In this document: piece after piece, positions 51,501-60,727 of the stretch
Numbering within the stretch: the first letter of the stretch is position 1
Layout: the number at the start of each line of letters is the position of its first letter
Notes under the pieces: generated by a model
Told to the model about the DNA's origin: nothing
Databases searched by the model: none
The model's input: the letters and a program-made list of their open reading frames with translations, nothing else
Translations under genes and position numbers: made by a program
Assembly (NCBI GenBank): GCA_016788565.1
Contig: JAEUSP010000088.1
Location: 62,001-126,000 of the forward strand
Direction of reading: 5' to 3'
Length of the DNA: 64,000 bases
DNA from: Chlorobiota bacterium
GTDB taxonomy: Bacteria > Bacteroidota > Ignavibacteria > OLB7

Positions 51501-54500
51501 GTTGAACGAAGGGGAAGACATCGGCATTGACCGGCTGAACGACGAGGGGGAACGCGCCAAGTTCGACGGAAACGAAACCGACCCCGCACGCGACAATTTC
51601 CAGTTCGACAAGTACGGCAGCAATTTTTGGGAAGACTACCGCAGGGTGAACGGCTTGGAGGGAAACCAGGGGCGCGAAAGCGGGCCGTTCCCCGATGCCG
51701 AGGACCTGAACGGCAACAAAAGTTTGGATCTTGACAACAGCTATTTTCGCTACAAGATCAACCTGGACAACGACGCGACCCGAAACCCACAAATCGTTGG
51801 CGGCGGCGATAATCCGAACGGGTGGCGGCAATACCGAATCCCGCTCCGCACCGGATTCCAGAAAATTGGGAACCCGTCGTTCAGCAACGTCCAGTTTGCG
51901 CGAGTGATTGTCAAAAGCCCATCGCGGGCAAGGATTCGGTTTGCGGAGTTCAACATGGTGGGAAGCGACTGGCGCAACGCCGACATCGCCATTGGCGACA
52001 GCACCCGCGACCCCAAACTGGATGTCTCCTTTGTGAACCTTGAAGACAACAGCGGCCCCCCCGATTTCTACACCGTCCCCCCCGGCGTGGATCGCGAGCG
52101 TGAGTACAGCACCGACATTCTGAAGAACGAGCAGTCGTTGGCCGTGCGGGTGCAAGATTTGGAGCGTGGGGAATCGCGCTCGGCAGTGCGGGTGCGGCCG
52201 CGCGCGTTCGATATGTTCAACTACAAAAAAATGCGCTTCTTCTTTCACGGAAGCGGCGACATGGATGCCGAACAAGAACCCGGGCAGCCGGCAAAAGTGG
52301 TGGCATTCATCCGGTTTGGCTGGGACAGCACCAACTACTACGAGTACCGCGTGCCGCTGCTTCGCGATTGGCATGAGTACACCGTGGATTTCGGGGACCT
52401 TGCGGCAATCAAGCAGCAGGCAGCAACCACCGTTGGCGGGGTGCAGTTCTTCCCCGTCCCCGGGCAGCCAACCGCACAGTTCGCGCTCCGCGGAATGCCC
52501 TCGCTGACACGCATCCAATTCATTTCCTTTGGGGTGGAGAATAACGCCTACCCGGGCGCGCTCACAACCACGATGTGGGTGGATGAGCTTCGGGCGGTGG
52601 AGGCCGAGGACGAAACCGATTGGGCCGCCACATTCCAAGCCAACACCAAGCTGGCCGACTTGGGAACCGTGAACTACAACTTCAGCCGCACCAACCCGAA
52701 CTTCCACCGGTTGGAGGATCGTTTCGGCAACCGCGTGGAGGCCACAAACCACGCAACCAACATCAGCCTTGCCTTCGATAAATTCATGCCGACGGCACTG
52801 AAAGGGACCACACTACCGTTCACCTACAACCACGTTGAGAAGATTGAGAAGCCGCGCTACGTCAGCGAATCGGATGTTGAGGTGGAAGCCGCTGCCGAGC
52901 GGATCGTCAGCGATGGCGGGGCCGACCCCGCCGCCGCGCAACGCCGCGCCGATAGCTTGCGAACCGCCACCCAAACGTTGGTTGTGCAGGATGCTTTCAG
53001 CTTCGCCAACGTAGCTCCAAAATTCCCGGGAACGGCGTGGTACGTGCGCGACATCTTCAATCGTTTCCAATTCGGCTACGACTACAACCAAACCCGCAGC
53101 CGCAGCCCGCTGATTGAGCAGCGATTCGAGTGGCAATGGAAATTCCGTGGGCAGTACAGCACCAGCATCCCGCAGAACTTCGACGTGAAGCCACTGACCT
53201 TCCTGGGTGATGTTCCGGTGCTCAGTTTCTTCAAAGATTACAAGATCAACATGCTCCCCACCAGCCTCACGTTCAAAACGGACGTGACGCGCGGGCGCAC
53301 CACCGAGCAACTGCGTGGGCTGGAAAGCCCAAGCCCAGTGATTCGGGAGTTCGGGACCTTCCGGAACGCAAACTTCCGCTGGCCGATGACCGACAACGGG
53401 TTGCTGAACATCAGCACCGAGTACAACCTGGATGTGTACGGCTCACTTACCGATGTTGAGCTTGGCACCGACGGCAAACAACGCACCGGCGGGGAAATCG
53501 CCAGCGACCTGTTTTTCAACGATGGACGGCTGTTCAATTTTGGGCGAGATTATGAGATGAAGCAGGTGTTCAACTTCAACGGCCGCCCGCGCATCCCCTA
53601 CCTGAACACCGCACGCTACAAGGTGGAGTACGGGTGGCAAGATCAACTGAACCCAACCATCACCACCGGCAGCTTCACCAAGCGCGCCAACTGGAACAGC
53701 CAAGCCACGCTTGGCCTGGAGTTTCCGCTGAAGCAGATTGGCAACACCCTGTGGGGCGCGCCCCCCAACGGCCTGCCCGACACCGCCAGCGAAAGCACAA
53801 TCGCAAGCGTGCTGCGCTACCTGATAAAAATTCCATTTTTGGAGTTCGACCGCCTGACGATCACCTACAGCCAAAACAACAGCAGTAAGAACGATGGCGT
53901 GTTGGGGGCAACCGGTATCTCCAATTTCTGGGGCCGCTCCCTTTTCCTCCGTTCCGAGTCGCCAAATTTTGGCCCGGGAACCGCCTACCAGCTTGGCCTA
54001 ACCGACGACCCACACTCCAAACTGAACTTTGGATTGAAGTCCGCCTTCCCGTTCATCAGCGTGGAGAAGGAGGCGGGATTGCGCGCACCAAATATCTACG
54101 TGCAAGATCAGTTCACGCAGGAAAACAACCTTCAGGGGAGCACGTCGCGGACGTTGTGGCCGGGGGCATCGCTGAACCTGAACTGGAACACCAAATGGGG
54201 CTTGAACCAGAACACCACCATCACCACCGACGGTGATGGAATCGTGACACAGGGGGATGTGCTTTCCACGTTCAACCGCTCGCGCAGCTACCTCAGCTTG
54301 CCCGATTGGCTCATCTTCAGCGCGTTCGATAACGACATCGAGGGGGTTGTGGATGAGTACGCACGGCGGAAAGGTGAGCTTCCGGTTCCGCAGCTTCCGG
54401 CAAACCCAACCGGGGCCGACTCCATCGCCTACGGCCAAGCCACCGTGGCCTACAACAAGCAGCTCACCTCCATCCTTTCCGAGACGTTCGAGCAACAGCT

Positions 54501-55197
54501 GGAGGCGTTGAACTGGCTGCCGGGGAACATCGGGAAATATCTGCCCCGCGTTAACTGGCAGTTCACCTGGAACGGACTGGAGAAATTGCCGTTCTTTGAT
54601 GGCTGGTTAGCAAGCGCGTCGTTCCGGCACACCTACACCGGAAAATTCACCTACAACTACCGTGTAACCCCGGATGGTGAAATTCCCGAAACACAAACCG
54701 TCACGCGGGGATTTTCGCCGCTGGCGCAGTTGAACCTGACCGGAAAAGATGACGTGTTTGGCGGAAGCGCGACCGGCTCAATCAGCTACAACACCACCAC
54801 CGATTTTGTGCTGGTGACGGCTGCCCGCTCGGAAATCAGCAAGGAAGTGAAGAACGAGGCGACGATGCAACTCAACTACCGCAAACGCGGCTTCAGCTTC
54901 CCGCTGTTCGGCTTGAAATTGCAGAACGAAATTGAGTTCCAAACCAATTTCAGCTACTCGCGGAATAACCGCAAGCGGTTCAACCTCACCGACTTCAAGC
55001 CGGAAGGGAACAACAACGGCTCCACAAAAATTAGCTTCCGCCCAAGCGTTCGTTACTCCATCAGCAATGCGGTGGATGGGCTGGCATTTATCAGCTACGA
55101 CGCAACAATTCCCGACGACGAAGGCTCGCGCGAGATTAGCCGAAGCACCACAAAAGTGGGAATTGAAATTCGGCTAAGAATTTCCGGCGGGCGATAA
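48556..55197 (+). CDS. sprA: T9SS translocon outer-membrane protein SprA
   Basis: 2213 residues. SprA (Sov in Porphyromonas) is the giant outer-membrane channel of the type IX secretion system and of gliding motility. A signal peptide (about 10-33, FLFILALLMLLAAAAPVAAQ) is followed by the SprA N-terminal regions: VSINVNGSVNVSAGWQWDNN, then VAVSGKVGDKLKLNADFDTQ. A plug/strand-rich body contains GKGAAYIDDFESGAKRQIQL and many alternating strands. The end, KVGIEIRLRISGGR, fits a terminal barrel strand. Length is close to the usual 2200-2500. It presumably exports the CTD-bearing proteins elsewhere in this window. Other T9SS components are not in view. It is a single-gene unit ending in a strong hairpin. 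Confidence 0.93.
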   Translation: MGAVLTNFRRTSGFLFILALLMLLAAAAPVAAQDSTGRASTPTTVTPRTQSSPFTDPFPFEAYQHYVEFDSVENLVRIRETLFGQPIGQPLTLTLDQYIAERQKSLERQMWDQRLKRYSVDSAALASAKSPDTTAKEKDLADIVGLPKEIKIPIPQNPLFSIFGEPTVSINVNGSVNVSAGWQWDNNNLTSINALGTTQSAPFFNQNIQVAVSGKVGDKLKLNADFDTQRALDIENQLKISFGGGPASDDDIIQSVEAGNVSLQTPSQLVGSAQALFGVKSSFKFGKLFLTALASQKRGERKTVSVSGGSVKTKISLKPYDYAPNHFWLDTAYRNFYDRYYANQPPAATPDMAPWNMTDIEVYEQVKDGSIPSQFKAIAYADLPPVGPSGRYDAAFRQLSANTVSGEVQPASFIKLEQGRHFEYDRQLGTLTIKTLQRDKIYAVAFKTSGRGTYGEFSNTRGDSTEVGVLRLIYVSNLQPGFKTLWTRQMKNIYQLQGVRNIDLGNSTITISYGVPPDTNEVLKVSGNPRLVEVLGVDRTNSSNQSVPDGEFDIRTPYFFDPVRGEITFPSTEPFRKGLRESPKLAGNAEQFVINSIYDQTREEAQQQDTRVGRYTIGGEIAGSGGNKINLGVINLARNSIKVSANGEMLTEGLDYRVDEVFGEVTLLSPKANSATGNIQVEFEQNDFFTIAQKTLLGLRADYDLLNKRNIKSKLGMTMMQYSQSLPTNKVQIYSGEEPVTNLAVGFDGWVDFRAPFLTKAIDALPFFSTTEASNIKIGGEIAAIISNPNNKESLVQSDAGKGAAYIDDFESGAKRQIQLGINYTLWHHSSAPLDPQLGPDDTARVANRSLFYWYNRQPANEDVKNIWPNRDVGTYSQKASILDVVIEPDSRGIYNPNLNYENNVPRDKAWGGMMRSLSFFTTNLNEENIDYIEITLRADEFDPNNTEVYLDLGQISEDVIPNLDLDTEDGATANNTQQDDVLNEGEDIGIDRLNDEGERAKFDGNETDPARDNFQFDKYGSNFWEDYRRVNGLEGNQGRESGPFPDAEDLNGNKSLDLDNSYFRYKINLDNDATRNPQIVGGGDNPNGWRQYRIPLRTGFQKIGNPSFSNVQFARVIVKSPSRARIRFAEFNMVGSDWRNADIAIGDSTRDPKLDVSFVNLEDNSGPPDFYTVPPGVDREREYSTDILKNEQSLAVRVQDLERGESRSAVRVRPRAFDMFNYKKMRFFFHGSGDMDAEQEPGQPAKVVAFIRFGWDSTNYYEYRVPLLRDWHEYTVDFGDLAAIKQQAATTVGGVQFFPVPGQPTAQFALRGMPSLTRIQFISFGVENNAYPGALTTTMWVDELRAVEAEDETDWAATFQANTKLADLGTVNYNFSRTNPNFHRLEDRFGNRVEATNHATNISLAFDKFMPTALKGTTLPFTYNHVEKIEKPRYVSESDVEVEAAAERIVSDGGADPAAAQRRADSLRTATQTLVVQDAFSFANVAPKFPGTAWYVRDIFNRFQFGYDYNQTRSRSPLIEQRFEWQWKFRGQYSTSIPQNFDVKPLTFLGDVPVLSFFKDYKINMLPTSLTFKTDVTRGRTTEQLRGLESPSPVIREFGTFRNANFRWPMTDNGLLNISTEYNLDVYGSLTDVELGTDGKQRTGGEIASDLFFNDGRLFNFGRDYEMKQVFNFNGRPRIPYLNTARYKVEYGWQDQLNPTITTGSFTKRANWNSQATLGLEFPLKQIGNTLWGAPPNGLPDTASESTIASVLRYLIKIPFLEFDRLTITYSQNNSSKNDGVLGATGISNFWGRSLFLRSESPNFGPGTAYQLGLTDDPHSKLNFGLKSAFPFISVEKEAGLRAPNIYVQDQFTQENNLQGSTSRTLWPGASLNLNWNTKWGLNQNTTITTDGDGIVTQGDVLSTFNRSRSYLSLPDWLIFSAFDNDIEGVVDEYARRKGELPVPQLPANPTGADSIAYGQATVAYNKQLTSILSETFEQQLEALNWLPGNIGKYLPRVNWQFTWNGLEKLPFFDGWLASASFRHTYTGKFTYNYRVTPDGEIPETQTVTRGFSPLAQLNLTGKDDVFGGSATGSISYNTTTDFVLVTAARSEISKEVKNEATMQLNYRKRGFSFPLFGLKLQNEIEFQTNFSYSRNNRKRFNLTDFKPEGNNNGSTKISFRPSVRYSISNAVDGLAFISYDATIPDDEGSREISRSTTKVGIEIRLRISGGR

Positions 55198-55237
55198 ATC
55201 GGTGAGTAAAAAAATAATTAGGGAGAGAGGAGAGCAA

Positions 55238-55267
55238 CAAGGCCGAAGCAGAAATGCTTCGGCCTTG
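55238..55267. terminator. Bidirectional hairpin after sprA
   Basis: A perfect 13-bp stem (CAAGGCCGAAGCA) with a GAAA loop, 40 bases past the sprA stop and 37 bases past the stop of the convergent minus-strand gene. Confidence 0.8.
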
Positions 55268-55304
55268 TGAATTTTGTGGAGAGCCTATCTGCTGATTTTT
55301 CAAG

Positions 55305-56804
55305 CTACCCGATATTCGGCCCAAAACGCCGCAACCACTCTACCATGAAGTTTTTTCGGAATTTTTCACCAGGGGCAATTGTCAGCGCTGTTTGGCGTAG
55401 TTGGCGGTAGCGGCGAGCAAGGTTGTTTGATGGTGCGGCATTGTATTCGGCAGCAAGCAGCATCAGCCGGATAAACTGATAATTCATGGTGACAGCAATA
55501 TCATGCAAAGAACGGCTCTTCATTGCGTTGGCAATCACCCGCAGCCCCTCAACGTCGCCAATTCGGTAAAAATACTTGGCTTTGATTCGTAGCAATGGTG
55601 GCAGAAATGGAGAATTTGGCTCAAGGTATCGCTCCATCTCAACCATAGCCTCCATAATTTCACGTGGGTTCCCAAGCTCCGGCTGATACAACCGATACCG
55701 TGCCTCATACACCCGTGCCGAAGCCAACTGGTACTCCAACCCTTTTTGCTGATTATGCTGGATTAATTCGTTCAATAATGGTGGGATTAATTCCAGTTGG
55801 TGGTTAGAAAAAAGAACGGCCATCCGCATCGTCATCCTTCGATGATATTGCACTGGGTTATCGCGTATCGCATCATCTACTTCGGCGAAGCAAGCGGCAG
55901 CCGTTTCCAAATCATCTTCATTTAATGCCTTCATGCCAGTAAAATAGACTTGGTATTTTTTTTCTTGTTCGGCGGTAATTGCTGCATCGCTCATAAAAAA
56001 ATACCCTTTGTCGGCAATGCACAAAAAAACTTCGGCTCGCTGATTCCAGCAATCCATCATTTTCCCCCAATCGTCGTGCAGGCGGTGATATTCCACTTCC
56101 ACCGATAGCTTCATATACTCCAACATCTGCTGGTGTTCGCGAAGGAACCACAAACCACGTAGCTGTTCAATTTCTGCTTGCCATTCGGCCAATTCTTCTG
56201 GGGTTCGTTTTGTGCGCAAATCGCGGTACATGGTGCTCCGCAGGAAATTCATGTATCCATGCAGCACAACGCCGGCAAGTTGGTTAGCATCTTGTTCCCG
56301 AGTATTCAATGCCGCAGCTTCTGGGGAGGTGATTTTATGAAGAATACGGAGATAGAGTGAGTGATTCTGAGCAACAAATAATTCATCGTGAAAACCGCTG
56401 CGAAGCTCGGCGATATTGTGGCGCAGCAGCTGCTCGGCATCCTGCCAACGCCCATGCTGGTGCAACGCACGCGCCTGGTAGTACCGCAATTCCGTTGGCG
56501 ACAACTCCACCGCAACGGTTGCCCCCAACGCTTGCGCCTGAACCTGATGCAGTTTTTTCCCCAAGCTGTCGTTCAGCCGCATCAGCGCGGTGTAGGCTTT
56601 GCGGAACTCGGCGGGGGTGTGGCTGTTTCCGTACAAACGCACCACGGCCTGGCGATGCTCGAACGGAATGCCCTCGGTAATAAGCCGAAAGTAGTACTCA
56701 AACAACTGATGTTGTTTGGATCCATCTGCTAATCCCCCCTCTGCTTGCTGACGTTGGTCGGGGGTTAGGGCAAGCAACAACTGAATGACTGAGTGCGGAG
56801 ACAT
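55305..56804 (-). CDS. Helical-repeat hypothetical protein
   Basis: A 499-residue, all-helical, soluble protein with no signal peptide. It has TPR-like paired helices rich in Tyr, Leu and Ala, for example YYQARALHQHGRWQDAEQLL, YFTGMKALNEDDLETAAACF and ARVYEARYRLYQPELGNPRE. The N-terminal part (LYGNSHTPAEFRKAYTALMR, LNDSLGKKL) is distinct. I recognise no named family; similar unannotated proteins are common in this lineage. It starts divergently from the Cys-rich secreted protein and converges on sprA. Confidence 0.6.
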   Translation of the reverse strand: MSPHSVIQLLLALTPDQRQQAEGGLADGSKQHQLFEYYFRLITEGIPFEHRQAVVRLYGNSHTPAEFRKAYTALMRLNDSLGKKLHQVQAQALGATVAVELSPTELRYYQARALHQHGRWQDAEQLLRHNIAELRSGFHDELFVAQNHSLYLRILHKITSPEAAALNTREQDANQLAGVVLHGYMNFLRSTMYRDLRTKRTPEELAEWQAEIEQLRGLWFLREHQQMLEYMKLSVEVEYHRLHDDWGKMMDCWNQRAEVFLCIADKGYFFMSDAAITAEQEKKYQVYFTGMKALNEDDLETAAACFAEVDDAIRDNPVQYHRRMTMRMAVLFSNHQLELIPPLLNELIQHNQQKGLEYQLASARVYEARYRLYQPELGNPREIMEAMVEMERYLEPNSPFLPPLLRIKAKYFYRIGDVEGLRVIANAMKSRSLHDIAVTMNYQFIRLMLLAAEYNAAPSNNLARRYRQLRQTALTIAPGEKFRKNFMVEWLRRFGPNIG

Positions 56805-56966
56805 AAGGCTGTGCTGTTTGGGAACCTAAGGTTGCGTAGCTACGCGAAAGTATCAAAATGCTGATTTCAATACGCCAGCAATCTGCTTTTCTTCGCAACG
56901 AAAAATCCTGGGTAGCCTGGGATTTTATCAGCATGAAACCTACACAGCCATTTTTTGGAGGTACCG

Positions 56967-57779
56967 ATGACAACGCATGACGCAGGATGGAGCAGAAAAA
57001 ACAAAGGATTGCTGGCCATTGCACTGGTGGCAGCCTTGATGCTGCTGGGCCCAACGATTGCCGCATCGCAACCGATTGCAAAAGCAGTACTGACCCTGGG
57101 AAACAACCAAACAGGGAAAGTGCTGGAGTATCAATCGGGGAAACGGTCGGGAGATGGTGGCATACGCTACGAAGCAAAAATTGATGGCAACAGACGGGTT
57201 GTGACCTACCGGGCACTTCCCAACGAAAAAGCGTTGGTGGTAAGCATTGACGACGGCGCTGGCGGTGCAGCAATGAAGTATAAACTGCGCGCCATTCCCG
57301 ATGCAGGGGCCACCGATGCCGCGTTTACCTACCAGAAAATTGAGTGGATAATCGAAGCTGCGGGGCAAATTATTGCCCAAACAACCACCGATAAAAACGA
57401 CAAGGAGGTATTGATACGGCTCAATAAAGGGGCGCGATATGATGCCTACTCCATGGATGTTCTTCTGCATCTTCCCAGCGAAGTGGCCGGGCTTGACCCT
57501 GCGGGGAATCAACCCGGAATTGAGGCGCAAGGGTTGTTTGGTAAAATTCTAAAATGGCTTGGCGGGTTGCTGACCGGCGGCGCAAAATGGGAGCGGGATT
57601 GCCAGAAGACAACGGAGAAGTTTTGCCAGTGCTCGGCAGCCTGCATGCAAGCACCAGGAACACCCCCCGGAGACTGCTCGTGCGCAGACTGCTGCGGAAT
57701 TTGCTGCAGTGGAAGCTGCACACAAGAGGAACGAGTGGTGAAAAACTGCTCGCAAACCGTCAGCGTGGGGAAGGATTAG
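56967..57779 (+). CDS. Secreted protein with a 12-cysteine C-terminal domain
   Basis: A 270-residue protein with a signal peptide (hydrophobic KGLLAIALVAALMLLGPTIA, ending ASQ, about 15-37). A beta-rich domain with no recognised family spans about 40-190, followed by a possible amphipathic helix GLFGKILKWLGGLL near 208. The last 60 residues hold 12 cysteines, including DCSCADCC and GICCSGSC. The ATG has GGAGG about 5 bases upstream, a strong start. There is no T9SS sorting tail. The cysteines suggest a disulfide-stabilised or metal-binding module outside the cell. It is a single gene with a strong terminator. Confidence 0.7.
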   Translation: MTTHDAGWSRKNKGLLAIALVAALMLLGPTIAASQPIAKAVLTLGNNQTGKVLEYQSGKRSGDGGIRYEAKIDGNRRVVTYRALPNEKALVVSIDDGAGGAAMKYKLRAIPDAGATDAAFTYQKIEWIIEAAGQIIAQTTTDKNDKEVLIRLNKGARYDAYSMDVLLHLPSEVAGLDPAGNQPGIEAQGLFGKILKWLGGLLTGGAKWERDCQKTTEKFCQCSAACMQAPGTPPGDCSCADCCGICCSGSCTQEERVVKNCSQTVSVGKD

Positions 57780-57845
57780 GCTGCTAAGAAAATTAAGCTG
57801 TGCTACCAAGCCAGCGGTGATTTACACACGCATCACACACAACAG

Positions 57846-57892
57846 AAGAAGGGTGGAGCCAATTCATGGCTCCACCCTTCTTTGATTTTTTT
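57846..57892 (+). terminator. Strong intrinsic terminator
   Basis: A 15-bp stem (AAGAAGGGTGGAGCC) with a 7-nt loop, then a T-rich run interrupted by GA. It lies 67 bases past the stop of the Cys-rich protein gene. Confidence 0.85.
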
Positions 57893-57918
57893 CGGCATTA
57901 CCCTCACTGATGGATTGT

Positions 57919-58030
57919 GGTCAGTGGTCAGTGGTCAGTAGTCAGTGGCAAGAACCAATTCGCAATTCGCAATTCGCAATTCGCCATTCGCAATTCGCAA
58001 TTCGCCATTCGCAATTCGACATTCGACACT
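57919..58030. repeat. Two adjacent short tandem repeats
   Basis: First about four units of GTCAGTGGTCAGT-type 7-mers (57919-57949), then about nine units of a 7-8 base word CAATTCGC/CATTCGC (57956-58030), ending just before the acs stop codon. Related words (GGCATTCGACATTCGG) recur near 62828-62855. They look like slippage repeats and not a CRISPR array, because units are contiguous without spacers. Confidence 0.8.
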
Positions 58031-58034
58031 CCCC

Positions 58035-60086
58035 TCACTCCTCCTCCCCGTCACGCAGCCGCTCCAGCGCGGAGAAATCCTCCAGCGTGGTGACATCGCC
58101 ACTGATGGTTCCGGTGCTGGCGATTTCGCGGAGCAAGCGGCGCATGATTTTGCCGGAACGGGTTTTGGGAAGCGCGTCGGTAAAACGGATTTCATCCGGC
58201 TTGGCGATGTGGCCAATCTCCTTTCCAACATGGTTCCGCAAGGTTTCTTTCAGTTGGTCGCTGGGGGTTTTATCACTTTTCAGGGTAACGAACGCCACCA
58301 GTGCGTTCCCCTTCAACTCATCGGGTCGGGCAACCACTGCCGATTCGGCAACGTCGTGGTGGCTTACCAGCGACGACTCAATTTCGGCGGTTCCCAAGCG
58401 GTGGCCGGCGACGTTCACCACATCATCCACGCGGCCCATAATCCAGAAATATCCGTCGCGGTCGCGGCGCGCTCCGTCGCCGGTGAAGTACCACCCTTTG
58501 TAGTTGCTCCAGTAGGTTTTGCGGTAGCGTTCGTCGTCGCCAAAAATGGTGCGGAGCATGGCGGGCCAAGGGTGTTTCACCACCAAAAATCCCCCTTCGT
58601 CCGGCTTGCAGCTTGTGCCATCTTTGCGAACAACATCGGCCATAATTCCGGGGAGAGGAAGCGTTGCCGAACCAGGTTTTGTGGGGGTTGCGCCGGGAAG
58701 TGGTGCAATCATAATCCCCCCGGTTTCGGTTTGCCACCACGTGTCCACAATCGGGCAGTTCCCGCCGCCAATCGTCTGCTGGTACCAAATCCACGCTTCT
58801 GGGTTGATCGGCTCGCCGACGGTTCCAAGCAGCCGAAGCGAGCCAAGATCATGCTTGCGCGGGTGGCCTTCCCCCCACCGCATAAACGCCCGGATAGCCG
58901 TTGGCGCGGTGTAGAAAATACTGACGCGGTGGCGTTCGATAATGTCCCAGAAACGGTCTGGTTCCGGCCAGTTTGGCGCGCCTTCGTACATCAGTGTGGT
59001 GATGCCGTTCAGCAGCGGGCCGTAAATTACGTAGCTGTGGCCAGTTACCCAGCCAATATCGGCGGTGCACCAGTAGATGTCGTCGTCGCGGACATCGAAC
59101 ACCATTCGGGTGGTGTAGTGGTTCCAGACCATGCTTCCGCCAAGCGTGTGGAAGATGCCTTTTGGTTTTCCGGTTGAGCCGCTGGTATAAAGGAAGTAGA
59201 GTGGGTGCTCGCTATCCAGCGGCACAGCAGCACACCGCCCGGAAACGGACTCCATCATCTGATCCCACCAGTGGTCGCGTCCGGGGTGCATGGCAACCGG
59301 CGTTCCGGTGCGGCGAAGCACCACAACGTGCTTCACCATTGGGCATTCCGGCATTGCGCGATCCACGGCATCTTTCAGCTTCACTTCTGTTCCGCGCCGC
59401 CAGGCGGCATCTTGGGTGACGATCAGTTTGGCGTTGCTGTCGTTCATCCGGTCGCGAAGGGCCTCGGCACTGAAGCCACCAAACACCACATTGTGGGCCG
59501 CGCCAATCCGTGTGCAGGCCAGCATTGCGATTGCCGATTCGGGGACCATCCCCATGTAAATCCCAACGGTATCGCCGGACCTCACACCAAGCGACAGCAG
59601 AACGTTCGCAAACTTCTGGACTTCGTGATGAAGCTGGCCGTAGGTAAGCGTCCGCTGCTCGCCCGGCTCCCCTTCCCAGATGATTGCCGCTTTTGTTTTG
59701 CGCCAACCCTCCACATGCCGATCAAGGCAGTTGTAGCTCATGTTGGTTTTTCCGCCAACGAACCATTTGGCGAACGGGGCCTTCCACTGCAACAGTTTCC
59801 GCCAGGGTTTGTGCCAGTGGAGTTCGTTGGCAACGTCGCTCCAAAATCCCTCTGGGTCTTCCTCGGCACGTTTCCGCAGTTTCTTGTATTCCCGCAGCGA
59901 TTTCACCCTTGCCACGCTGCTGAACTGCTCCGGCGGCGGGAACAACCGCGACTCGTGCAAAACGCTGGTGATGGATTGTTCGTCCGGCGCAGCCGCAGCA
60001 GTTGCCGCAGCAGCCTTGCGGGAAGATTTTTTTGGAGAAGCCTGTTTTGAGGAAGATTGTTTTTGGGAAGCCTGTGTTTTTTTCAT
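58035..60086 (-). CDS. acs: Acetyl-CoA synthetase (AMP-forming)
   Basis: A 683-residue ANL-superfamily enzyme converting acetate, ATP and CoA to acetyl-CoA. Signatures: the P-loop-like [25 protein letters not shown], the hinge region [20 protein letters not shown], and the C-terminal [12 protein letters not shown] whose lysine is the usual acetylation control site. Start chosen at ATG 60086. The first 45 residues ([20 protein letters not shown], then [13 protein letters not shown]) form a Lys/Ser/Ala-rich tail absent from characterised Acs and resembling histone-H1-like tails. Upstream in-frame codons to 60209 are not protein-like. It is a single gene. Confidence 0.94.
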   Translation of the reverse strand: MKKTQASQKQSSSKQASPKKSSRKAAAATAAAAPDEQSITSVLHESRLFPPPEQFSSVARVKSLREYKKLRKRAEEDPEGFWSDVANELHWHKPWRKLLQWKAPFAKWFVGGKTNMSYNCLDRHVEGWRKTKAAIIWEGEPGEQRTLTYGQLHHEVQKFANVLLSLGVRSGDTVGIYMGMVPESAIAMLACTRIGAAHNVVFGGFSAEALRDRMNDSNAKLIVTQDAAWRRGTEVKLKDAVDRAMPECPMVKHVVVLRRTGTPVAMHPGRDHWWDQMMESVSGRCAAVPLDSEHPLYFLYTSGSTGKPKGIFHTLGGSMVWNHYTTRMVFDVRDDDIYWCTADIGWVTGHSYVIYGPLLNGITTLMYEGAPNWPEPDRFWDIIERHRVSIFYTAPTAIRAFMRWGEGHPRKHDLGSLRLLGTVGEPINPEAWIWYQQTIGGGNCPIVDTWWQTETGGIMIAPLPGATPTKPGSATLPLPGIMADVVRKDGTSCKPDEGGFLVVKHPWPAMLRTIFGDDERYRKTYWSNYKGWYFTGDGARRDRDGYFWIMGRVDDVVNVAGHRLGTAEIESSLVSHHDVAESAVVARPDELKGNALVAFVTLKSDKTPSDQLKETLRNHVGKEIGHIAKPDEIRFTDALPKTRSGKIMRRLLREIASTGTISGDVTTLEDFSALERLRDGEEE

Positions 60087-60247
60087 CGGCGGAATTGGCG
60101 TTGCGGTACGGAAGCGGATTGTTGTTTGCCGGAAAGATAACGGGAGCAGAGGAACGGAGGCAAGGGGGGAACAAAATTGAGCGCGTATAAGACCACCCCG
60201 AATGGGCATCCTACTCTAAATCCGGGGCAAAGTCTTGGGAGCAAGCA

Positions 60248-60526
60248 CTACATTTTTTCCGGTAGTTGCGCTTCCACCTCAGTAATCATCAGAGCCGCAG
60301 AAATTTTTAACGCACGAGCTAACCGAAGGATAGTACCGAGGCTGGGTTCTCGCAATCCACGTTCCAGTTCGGAGATGAAGACCCGACTCATACCAATGGA
60401 CCAGGCGAGTTGTTCTTGTGTGAGAGAACGAGCAAGGCGATAGAAGCGGAGTCGTTGTCCGAAGGCAATATCAGGCGAGCGATCATGTCCACTCGGTCGT
60501 GTTGTGGGTCGCCGTACTTTCCGCAT
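60248..60526 (-). CDS. XRE family helix-turn-helix regulator
   Basis: A 92-residue DNA-binding protein with an XRE/Cro HTH: FGQRLRFYRLARSLTQEQLA, then WSIGMSRVFISELERGLREP and SLGTILRLARALKIS. A basic N-terminal tail of about 20 residues precedes it. There is no partner toxin or phage gene beside it, so it may be an orphan regulator. It is oriented like acs but separated by 161 bases. Confidence 0.85.
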   Translation of the reverse strand: MRKVRRPTTRPSGHDRSPDIAFGQRLRFYRLARSLTQEQLAWSIGMSRVFISELERGLREPSLGTILRLARALKISAALMITEVEAQLPEKM

Positions 60527-60547
60527 GGGAAAAGGTAGTGGCGATGG

Positions 60548-60663
60548 TATACTCGGCGCAAATTGGTTTGCGAAACTCTACTCAGCTATGTGTGCTATGG
60601 ATTCCCGCTTTCGCGGGAATGACAGCGCGGGTTTTGTCGCAAACCACTTTCGTGAGAGTATAA
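60548..60663. repeat. Palindromic TIR element E3
   Basis: A 116-bp unit bounded by TATACTC and GAGTATA, with inner arms TGGTTTGCGAAA and TCGCAAACCA and the core GGATTCCCGCTTTCGCGGGA then ATGACA. It is nearly identical to E2 (11675-11791) over the left two thirds and differs more toward the right end. It lies in the 295-base gap between the XRE regulator and the second P-family gene; the P leader occupies the rest. Confidence 0.75.
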
Positions 60664-60727
60664 AAGAGTTCTTATACGGGATGCTTTACATTGATAATTT
60701 GGTGATGAAGAGTTTTTTCGGTGAGTA

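Noticed and set aside
49672-52752. 1026-codon minus-strand frame inside sprA
   Set aside because: A long antisense frame is expected opposite a GC-rich gene with strong codon bias. The translation is Val/Gly/His-rich with no domain, while the plus strand encodes SprA.
57956-58030. Repeat array considered as a CRISPR
   Set aside because: Units are 7-8 bases, contiguous and without spacers, and no cas genes are near.
60248-60526. XRE regulator considered as the antitoxin of a toxin-antitoxin pair
   Set aside because: No small toxin-like gene lies on either side; the neighbours are acs and a repeat-filled gap.
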